A stretch of 64,000 bases of DNA. It comes from Lysobacterales bacterium. Its GTDB lineage: Bacteria; Pseudomonadota; Gammaproteobacteria; Xanthomonadales; SZUA-5. The translations under genes and the position numbers were made by a program. The DNA lies in the NCBI GenBank assembly GCA_022841325.1, contig JALHRS010000004.1:21011-85010 (forward strand), in the 5' to 3' direction. The notes under the pieces were generated by a model. That model saw nothing but the letters and a program-made list of their open reading frames with translations, had not been told where the DNA came from and did not search any database. Shown piece after piece: positions 36,309-43,973 of the stretch. The stretch's first letter is position 1. Each line of letters opens with the position of its first letter.

Positions 36309-37670
36309 TTACAGGCTGGCAAAGCGCTCGATCAGGCGTGGCGAGAAGGCCTGCGGATTGGGTTTCAGGGCCTCATCCAGGCGCCGGGCTTCGCGCAGGT
36401 CGATGTCGACGGCGGCGCTGAGCTTGCCATCGACTTCGCCGCCCCTTACGTACAGATGCCAGCGTGAGGCCGCGCGCAGCAGCAGGGCGTTGGCGCGGGC
36501 ACGGGCGTCAGGCAGGCGCTCCAGCTGGTCCCAGTCGGCGGCTTTGCTGTACTGCGCCGACAGATACCAGCTGACTAGCGTACGCAGCTGCTCGGGCGCG
36601 GGTTTGGGGGCGGCGGCGATGGCCTGCTGCAGATCATTGCCAGCACGGGTCAGCGCAGTCAGGGCTGACTCGATCGCCTTGCGATCGCTGCCCGCGCTGG
36701 CCTGCTGCAACCGGTCCCGGGCAGCGCTGGCGGCCTTGGCCTGGGCAGAGTTGGCAATGCCGGCGTTGCCGGCTGCGCCCAGATCCTGATCGAGCCTGGC
36801 GATGGCGCTGCTGGCGCGTTGTCTGGCCTGTTCCAGGGCGCGAGCTTCTGCCGCCTGGGCCAAGCCGTTGCGGGCCGAGCTGACCCGATCGTCGAGCATG
36901 ACCAGACTGCGTTCCAGCGCCTGCGCCTCGCTGCTCAGGCTGCCCAGCACCTGGCTGTCACCACCACTGCGGGCACGCTCCAGTTGGCTGCCCAACTGTT
37001 GCCGCTGTTGCTTGAGTGACTCCAGATCCCGACCCAGGGCCCGGGCATCGCCGCTGCCGGCCAGCGGTTGGTTGCGCAATTGTCCGGCAATGCCATCCAC
37101 CTGTTGATCGATCCGGGACAGCAGGGTCTGAACCGGCGCGATCTGGGCGGCGCTCAAGACCTTGGGCCCTGCAGGCGTGGTCGGAGGCGGCTTGCTGGTG
37201 ACCACCGGATCCTTGCTGGCCACCACCACCGGCGGCGGCTTGCTCTCCACGGGGGACACCGGCGGCGGCTCCGGCTTGCTCTGGGCCTGCGCCAGCATCT
37301 GCGTGCAGCGCGCTTCCTCGCGCGCCTGGATGGCCGCTTCGCTCGACAGTCCAGCCACCACGCCGCGACTGGCGGCATTGCTGAAAGCGTCGATGGCCGC
37401 GGCACAATCGCCCAGGCGGGCGTTGGCCAGCCCCAGATAGTAGTGCGGCACATAGGGAATGAAATTGGTGCCGTAGGTACGCATACGGTTGCTCGGTTTG
37501 GCGTTCTCCGCCAGCGCCGCGCGCATCCGCCGCTGCACTTCGGCCCAGTTACCCTTCTCGGCGGCCTCGATCCCGTCCTGATAGTCGCTCCTGTAATCAG
37601 CCAGGGCACTGCCGGACAGCAACAGGAGTGCCATCGACAGCAGCGCCAGCGGACTCGGTCGGGCGCTCAT
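36309..37670 (-). CDS. Exported TPR/coiled-coil protein coupled to Ser/Thr kinase
   Basis: This 453-residue protein has a signal peptide (LALLSMALLLLSGSALA). Residues about 25-115 are TPR-like (GIEAAEKGNWAEVQRRMRAAL; YYLGLANARLGDCAAAIDAF). A Pro-rich linker follows (about 130-170). Then comes a long Ala/Gln/Arg-rich helical region, probably coiled coil (about 180-350), and a C-terminal helical end. The start codon overlaps the stop of the kinase gene by four bases, so translation is coupled. The kinase has a periplasmic part, so this protein may sit beside it in the periplasm. Family function is unknown. Confidence 0.8.
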   Translation of the reverse strand: MSARPSPLALLSMALLLLSGSALADYRSDYQDGIEAAEKGNWAEVQRRMRAALAENAKPSNRMRTYGTNFIPYVPHYYLGLANARLGDCAAAIDAFSNAASRGVVAGLSSEAAIQAREEARCTQMLAQAQSKPEPPPVSPVESKPPPVVVASKDPVVTSKPPPTTPAGPKVLSAAQIAPVQTLLSRIDQQVDGIAGQLRNQPLAGSGDARALGRDLESLKQQRQQLGSQLERARSGGDSQVLGSLSSEAQALERSLVMLDDRVSSARNGLAQAAEARALEQARQRASSAIARLDQDLGAAGNAGIANSAQAKAASAARDRLQQASAGSDRKAIESALTALTRAGNDLQQAIAAAPKPAPEQLRTLVSWYLSAQYSKAADWDQLERLPDARARANALLLRAASRWHLYVRGGEVDGKLSAAVDIDLREARRLDEALKPNPQAFSPRLIERFASL

Positions 37671-40036
37671 TGGTAGCCCGCCTGCTGCAGATAGGTGTCC
37701 GCATCGAGCGCGGCAAAACGCACTTCGGTGACGCTCAACTGGCCACGCGTCACGGTTGCGTCGGCCTGTTGCCGGGTGCGCCCGTCAGGTCCCTGCACGG
37801 TGAGCCGGTAGCGTCCTTCGGGCAGCGTCAGCACCAGTGGCGTGGCGCGCTCGCCATCGATGGATTGTTCGCTGCCGTCGGCTGCGGTGACCGAGATCAA
37901 TCGCCCCCAGGGCGCCACGTCCAGCGCCAGACGCCCGGCACGCTGGGCTTCTTCGCTGGCGCGCCGTCTGGCCACCAGTGCCTGTTCGGCTTTCTGAACG
38001 GCGCTTTCGAGTTCGCGCAGCGTGCTATCGGCTTCAAAACGCATTCTCACCGGACCGAGCAGCGCCCGGGCCTGGGTGAGATCGCCGGCTGCCAGGGCCC
38101 GCTGGGCGGCACCGGCCGTGCGTTCGAGCAGATCCTCGCCCAGCGTCTTGCCGGCATCGCCGATGCCGGCGGCGTCCAGCGTGCTCAGGGTTCCCAGCAC
38201 CCGATCGACCGTATCCGGCGTCATCGCCGCGCCCTGCAGGAAGGCCGTGGTTTCGGTCAGTTCCTGCTGGGCACTCAGGCGTGCCGTCAGCTGATCGACG
38301 GCGGCCAGCGCCTTGCGCGCGGCGGGACTGTCCGGCAGCAGTTCCTGCAGGCGCTCGCTCAAGCGCGCCGCGCGCGTCAGCTTGCCTTGGTCCAGCGCCT
38401 GCTGCAGGTCCGCGCCGAGCACGCTGTCTATGCGCCCGGCCAGCGCCAGATAGCGGCTGTCGCCGGCTTCGGTGAGTTCGGCCAGTGCCTGCATGGCGGC
38501 GGTCAGCCGCGTGTCATTGACGCCCTCGGCACCGTCCAGAATGGCGTTGATCTCGGCCACGCGCTCGGCAATGTCGGCATCCACACGGGCCTTTTGCTGG
38601 GCCTGATCCAGACGTGCCAGCTGCGCCTGCAGTTCGTCCTGCGCGTACACCAGGCCAGCTTCATCCAGCAGCGCCCGCGCCTCGCCGAACTGGGCGCCGC
38701 CCGCCAGCGTGTCCACCTCGGCTTCGATGGCGCTGCGGAAGGCCTGCTGGCGCTGGGCCACTTCCGGATGGACGCGGGAGATGGCGTACATGCCGCGGAG
38801 CATGTTGAGGGCGCTGTCGTTGCTGGGCCGGACCAGCTGCCCGGCCTGGAGCGTGCGATCGAACTGGGTGGCCAGCGTGGTCAGGGCCGCGCGCTGTTCG
38901 GGGCTGAGCTTCTCCTCGGCCAGACCCCACCACAGGCTGGCCAACAGCAAGAGCAGCAGGGCGGTTGCCCCGATCAGCCACTCGCGCTTGCCCGGCCGCC
39001 ACTGCTGTGGCGGTGGCGGCAACGGTTTGCTGCTGCGGGTCGGCACTGGCCGGCGTGGCCGCTGATCGGTCGTGCGGTCGGCCAGCTCGGCCGGCGTGCG
39101 CGGCTTCAGCGAGGCCCGCAGCTGTTCGCCGCCGGGACCGTCGAAGGAAAAGCCGAGTTCGCGCAGTTGCTCCGACCACGGCAATTCGGTGTCGAAGCGC
39201 AGCGCCTGACGCAGCATGGCGCTGTCCATCAGTGCGGTGCGCAGTGCGACCACCACCGCCGGCATGTCAGCCAGACGGTCATCGGGATCCTTGGCCATCA
39301 TCGCGTCGATGACCGGCTGCAACTCGGCAAAATCCTCGGGCAACTCGGGGATCGGCGCCTGCAGATGCTGCATGCACACGGCAATCGGCGAATCGCCCTT
39401 GTAGGGTTGGCGTCCGGTCAGCAGTTCGAACAGCATGCAGCCCAGCGAATAGACGTCGGAGCGGCCGTCGATCGGCATGCCGCTGATTTGTTCGGGGCTC
39501 ATGTAGTTGGGCGTACCGAGGATGTTGTCGCCGGTGATCTCGGTGCGGTCCGGTGACAGGTCGCGGGCGATGCCGAAATCGGTCAGTACCGGCATCTTGC
39601 CGCGCATCATCACATTGGCCGGCTTCAGATCGCGATGGACGATGCCGATGTCATGTGCCGCCGCCAGCGCGCTGGCCAGCTGCACGATCACGCTGATGGC
39701 TTCGGCGGCGGTCATGCCGCGACGCAACTGATCGCCGAGCGTGCCGCCCTCGATGTATTCCATCGCGATGTAGGCCTGATTGCCTACCTTGGCGATGTCG
39801 TAGATGCCACAGACATTCTTGTGCGAGAGCCGCGCCAGCATCCGGCCCTCGCGCAGAAAACGCTTTTCGTGGCGCTCGGGGTCGACCGAATCCTTCGCCG
39901 CCACGCGCAGTACCTTGATCGCTACCTTGCGATCCAGAGAAATCTGGGTGGCCAGGTACACCGTCGCCATGCCGCCCACGCCGAGCTCGCGCTCGAGCTT
40001 GTAACCGGGGACTTGCGGTGGCGCTTGGGCAGTCAT
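37667..40036 (-). CDS. Transmembrane serine/threonine protein kinase
   Basis: The gene encodes 789 residues. ATG 40036 is chosen because the kinase domain begins soon after it; ATG 40072 would add 12 residues. The kinase domain (about 10-270) is complete: glycine loop GVGGMATVY, VAIK lysine (about 41), HRDLKPANV (about 134-142), DFG (about 153) and GTPNYMSPEQ in place of APE. One membrane segment (LIGATALLLLLLASLWWGLA, about 353-374) separates it from a periplasmic region rich in helices. The C-terminus (about 700-789) is PEGA-like (PLVLTLPEGRYRLTVQGPDG). This architecture matches PknB-type receptor kinases. The downstream coupled TPR gene and this gene form a two-gene unit; targets are unknown. 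Confidence 0.92.
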   Translation of the reverse strand: MTAQAPPQVPGYKLERELGVGGMATVYLATQISLDRKVAIKVLRVAAKDSVDPERHEKRFLREGRMLARLSHKNVCGIYDIAKVGNQAYIAMEYIEGGTLGDQLRRGMTAAEAISVIVQLASALAAAHDIGIVHRDLKPANVMMRGKMPVLTDFGIARDLSPDRTEITGDNILGTPNYMSPEQISGMPIDGRSDVYSLGCMLFELLTGRQPYKGDSPIAVCMQHLQAPIPELPEDFAELQPVIDAMMAKDPDDRLADMPAVVVALRTALMDSAMLRQALRFDTELPWSEQLRELGFSFDGPGGEQLRASLKPRTPAELADRTTDQRPRRPVPTRSSKPLPPPPQQWRPGKREWLIGATALLLLLLASLWWGLAEEKLSPEQRAALTTLATQFDRTLQAGQLVRPSNDSALNMLRGMYAISRVHPEVAQRQQAFRSAIEAEVDTLAGGAQFGEARALLDEAGLVYAQDELQAQLARLDQAQQKARVDADIAERVAEINAILDGAEGVNDTRLTAAMQALAELTEAGDSRYLALAGRIDSVLGADLQQALDQGKLTRAARLSERLQELLPDSPAARKALAAVDQLTARLSAQQELTETTAFLQGAAMTPDTVDRVLGTLSTLDAAGIGDAGKTLGEDLLERTAGAAQRALAAGDLTQARALLGPVRMRFEADSTLRELESAVQKAEQALVARRRASEEAQRAGRLALDVAPWGRLISVTAADGSEQSIDGERATPLVLTLPEGRYRLTVQGPDGRTRQQADATVTRGQLSVTEVRFAALDADTYLQQAGYQ

Positions 40037-40115
40037 CGACGATCCTGCTGGCAGACCAACGATGGTAGCCAAGGGCCGGGGGCATCGCTACCAGCTTCGC
40101 ACGCTTGCCGCCGCC

Positions 40116-41054
40116 TCAAGTCCTGGACGATCTGCCCAGCAGCCGGCGTGCCAGCCATCGAATGCGACCGAGAGTACCAGCGTTCAGCACCTGCGCCAGC
40201 GTCGCTCTGGCCGTGTCCAGTTCGCCAGTCAGACGGGTGATGTCGCCATAGAGTCGCTGGATATGCTGATCGCGACGTGCGAGGGCGATCCGGACCTGTT
40301 CGGCCTGTTCGGCACTCAGCGTATGCCCGGCCAGCAGCGGGAAATCCAGCGGGCGGTCTACATAGATGGTCGAGTGCGACTGCGCCAGCTCTTCCTCGGG
40401 ACGTTCGCGGCTGTAGAAATACAGGGCGATCGATCGCCTCGACAGGTCGCTGCGCTCGGGCGGCGGCGCGATCCGGGCAAAGCCATGCCAGCTCCACTCG
40501 GTGGTTTCGAAGATCACGGCGCGGTTCAGCAGCGGCGTTACCCGGGTGATGCGGTCATCTGCCCGGCGTGGATCGCTGTGCAGCTCCAGGCTGCCACCCC
40601 AGGCATCCTCCCATTCGGGATTGAGGTAGACGATCAGGTTAAGGCGCCGGTGCCAGCCATTGATCGGGTGGCGATTGAAGTCGACGTGGGCGTCCAGATC
40701 CTGCCCCGGGCGATTCTCGTGCGTGCCGCCGCCGAAGTAGTGCGGATCGTAGAGCAGATCCGGTATCCCGGTAATCGCCGAGATCAGGTCGAGAAATCCT
40801 CGGCTCTGGATCTGGTCGTCGAGCTCGGCATAGGCCGGCCCCAGTTCGCGGATGCGCTCCACCGTGCTCTTGTGGCCAAGTTCTCCGGCTTCGTTGCGGG
40901 CGTTGCCCTTTTCGAATGCCGGAAACTCGGCGAGCACCCGAGCCAGAAAATCCTCAGCGAAGAATTGGTCGATCAGCACATGCCGGAACGGCTCACGGCG
41001 GGCAAAGGTCTGTGCCAGTTGCGGTACGCGCGATGCCAGGTCGGGATGCAGCAT
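40116..41054 (-). CDS. 2-oxoglutarate/Fe(II)-dependent oxygenase
   Basis: This 312-residue protein has the double-stranded beta-helix oxygenase signature: H-x-D in DLDAHVDFNRHP (H123, D125), the distal His in TTEWSWHGF (about H190), and Arg in SRRSIALYFYS (about 206-207), which would bind 2-oxoglutarate. The GWHRRLNLIVYLN strand and GGSLELH turn are typical of prolyl-hydroxylase-like members. A helical tail of about 60 residues follows. Substrates of this group are often protein side chains or sugars; none can be named here. It lies seven bases downstream of a truncated module copy (41062-41391), with the kinase gene following. Confidence 0.87.
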   Translation of the reverse strand: MLHPDLASRVPQLAQTFARREPFRHVLIDQFFAEDFLARVLAEFPAFEKGNARNEAGELGHKSTVERIRELGPAYAELDDQIQSRGFLDLISAITGIPDLLYDPHYFGGGTHENRPGQDLDAHVDFNRHPINGWHRRLNLIVYLNPEWEDAWGGSLELHSDPRRADDRITRVTPLLNRAVIFETTEWSWHGFARIAPPPERSDLSRRSIALYFYSRERPEEELAQSHSTIYVDRPLDFPLLAGHTLSAEQAEQVRIALARRDQHIQRLYGDITRLTGELDTARATLAQVLNAGTLGRIRWLARRLLGRSSRT

Positions 41055-41061
41055 GAGGTTC

Positions 41062-41391
41062 TCAGTTCGATCCGCCGTGGAGCAGGCCGCCGAAGTTCAA
41101 TCCGCCCTCCAGATGCTGCGTCCCGGGCGGATCGAGCACCCGATTCAGCCCGAAGATCCCCGGAGACAGCCCGCTCTCCGGTCCGTCATCGACCCGCGCC
41201 AAGCATCCAGCGGGACCGTTCGGAAACGCCGGGTCCGGCACTGGCAGGCTCAATCCGGCGAAACCTGGCTCATCTGCCAGGGTCGTCTTGACGGTCGCGA
41301 CATCGCCGCCGACCGGTGCCTGCGCCGCGATCAGGATGAGGCCAGGGGCCGGGAGCCGGCGCTTGCTGAAAATGCTGAGAACCTGGCCCAT
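41062..41391 (-). pseudogene. Truncated copy of the shared C-terminal module
   Basis: This is a 109-codon frame. After a signal-like N-terminus (FSKRRLPAPGLILIAAQA), residues 40-107 match the first 70 residues of the 249-residue C-terminal module found at 17427, 22470 and 26157. It runs from DEPGFAGLSLPVP through DDGPESGLSPGIFGL to HLEGGLNFGGLLHGG and then stops. The first conserved Cys is displaced (GPAGC) and the partner Cys at the module's end is missing, so a disulfide-closed fold is not possible. It is most simply a decayed gene end or recombination remnant, though it could still be expressed as a short exported protein. It abuts the oxygenase gene. Confidence 0.65.
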
Positions 41392-41497
41392 GGCAATACT
41401 CCTTGCTGGTGCACAGTATACGCGGGCCGGGCAAAGCGCCGATTCGTCCGGCCTGATGCGGGGCTATGCTTGGGCCATCCTGGAGCTTGCCGATACG

Positions 41498-42418
41498 ATG
41501 AACACCTATCCTCGTGACCTGGTCGGCTATGGCCGCAAGCCCCCGTTCGCCGACTGGCCCGGCGGCGCGCGCATCGCCGTCCAGTTTGTCCTGAACTACG
41601 AGGAAGGCAGCGAAAACTGCGTGCTCCACGGCGATGCCGGCAGCGAGCAGTTCCTGTCGGAAATCATCGGTGCAGCCAGTTATCCCGACCGCCACCTGTC
41701 GATGGAGTCGATCTACGAATACGGCTCGCGCGTGGGTGGCTGGCGCATCCTCGACGAGTTCGCCCGGCGCGGATTGCCGCTGACCGTGTTCGGTGTGGCC
41801 ATGGCCATGCAGCGCAATCCCGATTTCGTCCAGGCCTGCCTGCAGGCCGGCCACGAAATCGCCTCTCACGGCTGGCGCTGGATTCACTACCAGAACATGG
41901 ATGCAGCCGAGGAGCGCGAGCATCTGCAGCGGGCCGTCGCCATCCATCAGCAGCTGACCGGCGCTGCGCCACTGGGCTGGTACACCGGACGGGATTCACC
42001 CAACACCCGGCGCCTGGTGGTCGAGCACGGCGGTTTCGAGTACGACAGCGATTACTACGGCGACGAGCTGCCGTTCTGGACCGAGGTTCAGCGCAGCGAC
42101 GGTGGGCGCCAGCCGCATCTGGTCGTGCCCTACACCCTCGACACCAATGACATGCGTTTCGCCACCCCGCAGGGCTTCAATACCGCCACCCAGTTCTTTG
42201 AATACCTGCGGGACAGCTTTGACGTGCTCTATGCCGAAGGCGAGAGCCGGCCCCGGATGATGTCCATCGGCATGCATTGCCGACTACTCGGCCGCCCCGG
42301 CCGCTTCATCGCCCTGCAGCGCTTTCTCGACCACATCGGACGACACCAACGGGTGTGGATCTGCCGGCGCGTCGACATCGCCCGACATTGGCGACAGCGC
42401 CATCCGTGGCAGGGGTGA
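41498..42418 (+). CDS. puuE: PuuE-type allantoinase (polysaccharide-deacetylase fold)
   Basis: The gene encodes 306 residues, with GGAG upstream of ATG 41498. It matches the cofactor-independent allantoinase PuuE. The N-terminus YPRDLVGYGRKPPFADWPGG and RIAVQFVLNYEEGSE are family marks. FGVAMAMQRNP and AGHEIASHGWRWIHYQN give the deacetylase-like His pattern, followed by GWYTGRDSPNTRRLVVEHGG. The family hydrolyses allantoin to allantoate in purine catabolism. The next gene, uraD, supplies the preceding step from OHCU to allantoin, which supports the assignment. The two are separated by 566 bp of repeats, unusual for this usually compact pair. Confidence 0.93.
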   Translation: MNTYPRDLVGYGRKPPFADWPGGARIAVQFVLNYEEGSENCVLHGDAGSEQFLSEIIGAASYPDRHLSMESIYEYGSRVGGWRILDEFARRGLPLTVFGVAMAMQRNPDFVQACLQAGHEIASHGWRWIHYQNMDAAEEREHLQRAVAIHQQLTGAAPLGWYTGRDSPNTRRLVVEHGGFEYDSDYYGDELPFWTEVQRSDGGRQPHLVVPYTLDTNDMRFATPQGFNTATQFFEYLRDSFDVLYAEGESRPRMMSIGMHCRLLGRPGRFIALQRFLDHIGRHQRVWICRRVDIARHWRQRHPWQG

Positions 42419-42984
42419 AGCTCCGCTCTTCGTAGCAGCGCGCTCGCGGCTTTGAGGAGGGGGGCGCGATCAGTCCCAAGACCGCTGGTTCACGCGCAGG
42501 CGCGCAGGCCGCGGAGAAAGTCCAAGGGCCCCCGATGACGATTGCACATCTCCGCGTTCTCCGCGCCTCCGCGTGAGACATCCGGCCGGAACCTGCGGAT
42601 CGCTGCCGTGGAGGGCGCCGCGCTGCGGCGCCGCCTTGCCTTATCGGGAGATCAACAGCGGCCGCGCAGGCGCGCGTCCCTCCTCAGAGCGGCTCGGTGC
42701 TTGTCCGGGTTCATGGCCCGTGGACAGTGTTGGCAGATGCAGGCGGATCAGAGCGGACCATGGGCAGCCATTCTCTGCGTTCTCAGCGCCCCCTCTGCGT
42801 TCTCAGCGTTGGGTTTGTGGCAGCGGCGCCCCCGTGGTCCCCAAGCGCGGCCACCACGGCCCGACACCGCGGTCGCCAGTTTCTGGATTGCTTCGTCACT
42901 GCGTTCCTCGCAATGACGCCTTCGTGTAGCTTCTTCCCGTGCCCCGTGCCCCGTGCCCCGTGCCCCGTGCCCCAGGAACCCGTG
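42419..42984. repeat. Repeat-filled gap between puuE and uraD
   Basis: No gene is visible. At about 42490-42580 and 42765-42810 lie CTCCGCG/CTCTGCGTTCTC-type repeats like those at 35806-36235. At 42883-42918 is a half copy of the repeat at 6035-6132 (CTGGATTGC ... GCAATGACG). At 42936-42973 is a one-sided array of about 5.4 CCCCGTG heptamers, ending 12 bases before the uraD start, so the array lies in the uraD leader. Confidence 0.7.
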
Positions 42985-43488
42985 ATGACGCCAGCCAAAC
43001 TCAACGCTCTGCCCCAGGATCAGTTCACGGCCATCCTCGGCGGCATTTTCGAGCACTCGCCGTGGATCGCTGCGGCGAGCTGGCCGCAGCGGCCCTTCAG
43101 CGATGTCGATGCGCTGCACGCCACCATGTGCAAGGTGCTGGCCGATGCCGACGACGACGCCAAACTGCAGCTGATCCGCGCCCACCCGGAGCTTGCCGGT
43201 CGCGCCGCCATCCGCGGCGAGCTGACCGAGGCCTCCAGCCGCGAGCAGTCCGGGGCCGGCCTCGATCAATGCTCCGCCGAGGAATTCGCCGAGCTGACCC
43301 GGCTCAACCGCGCCTACAACCAGCGCTTCGGCTTTCCCTTCATTCTTGCGGTGCGTGGTCACACCCGCAGCAGCATCATCGCCAACATGGCCGAGCGCCT
43401 CGGCAACAGCCGCGAAGCCGAGATTGCAACGGCCCTGGCCCAGATCGAGCGCATCGCCCTGTTGCGGCTGCGTGATCTGCTGGGGTAA
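42985..43488 (+). CDS. uraD: OHCU decarboxylase
   Basis: This 167-residue protein has the full UraD signature: FTAILGGIFEHSPWIA at the N-terminus, IRAHPELAGRAA with the catalytic-region His, REQSGAGLDQCS, LNRAYNQRFGFPFILAVRGH, and a final helix. The enzyme decarboxylates 2-oxo-4-hydroxy-4-carboxy-5-ureidoimidazoline to S-allantoin. The start at ATG 42985 has AGGA eight bases upstream; a GTG at 42982 is directly in front. It follows puuE in the same direction after a repeat-filled gap. No uricase or transthyretin-like gene is within the window. Confidence 0.95.
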   Translation: MTPAKLNALPQDQFTAILGGIFEHSPWIAAASWPQRPFSDVDALHATMCKVLADADDDAKLQLIRAHPELAGRAAIRGELTEASSREQSGAGLDQCSAEEFAELTRLNRAYNQRFGFPFILAVRGHTRSSIIANMAERLGNSREAEIATALAQIERIALLRLRDLLG

Positions 43489-43970
43489 GTGGGTTGTCGG
43501 TTGTCGGTTGTCGGTTGTGGGTTGCTGGTTGTGGGTTGTGGGTTGTGGGTTGCCGTGAAAGTCGTTCAGGCGAGTGCTGTCGCTCCCTCCCCGATGTTCG
43601 GGGAGGGCTGGGGAGGGGATTAGGCAAGAAACTCTACGCAACGGTCATGGCACCAGCGACTTTCATGATTGCGAGTGGCCCGCAGCCATGACCGTTGTGG
43701 GAAGGGAGGGCCGGCGCGGAGAGGCCGGCTTTTGCTGTTGTAGGTCCAGACTTGTCTGGACGCTCTTCCAACGGCCGCGCAGAAGCGTCCAGACAAGTCT
43801 GGACCTACAAGACCCGCTGTTGGAGCGACCTTGGTCGCGACCGGCCCGGGCGCCGGGCCGAACTCAATATCGCGCCGCAAGGGCGCTCCTACGGCAAGTT
43901 GATCGCCTTGCCATACGCAAGCCCCCACTGCCTGCCAACAACCCACAACCGACAACCGACAACCGACGCC
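43489..43970. repeat. Heptamer-bounded palindromic element C
   Basis: The left arm (about 43490-43557) is made of GGTTGTC and GGTTGTG heptamers. The right arm (about 43935-43968) is the inverse, ACAACCC and ACAACCG. The inner core 43741-43807 starts TAGGTCCAGACTTGTCTGG and ends AGTCTGGACCTA; it is the same core as in elements A and D. The right arm ends at the stop of the gene at 43974. No gene is seen within. Confidence 0.7.
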
Positions 43971-43973
43971 CCG

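Noticed and set aside
37628..39556. A 642-codon plus-strand open frame opposite the kinase gene.
   Set aside because: The minus strand carries a complete kinase domain; the plus-strand protein shows no domain and has shadow composition.
42936..42973. Regularly spaced repeats that could suggest a small CRISPR array.
   Set aside because: The unit is seven bases with no spacers; it is a simple heptamer array.
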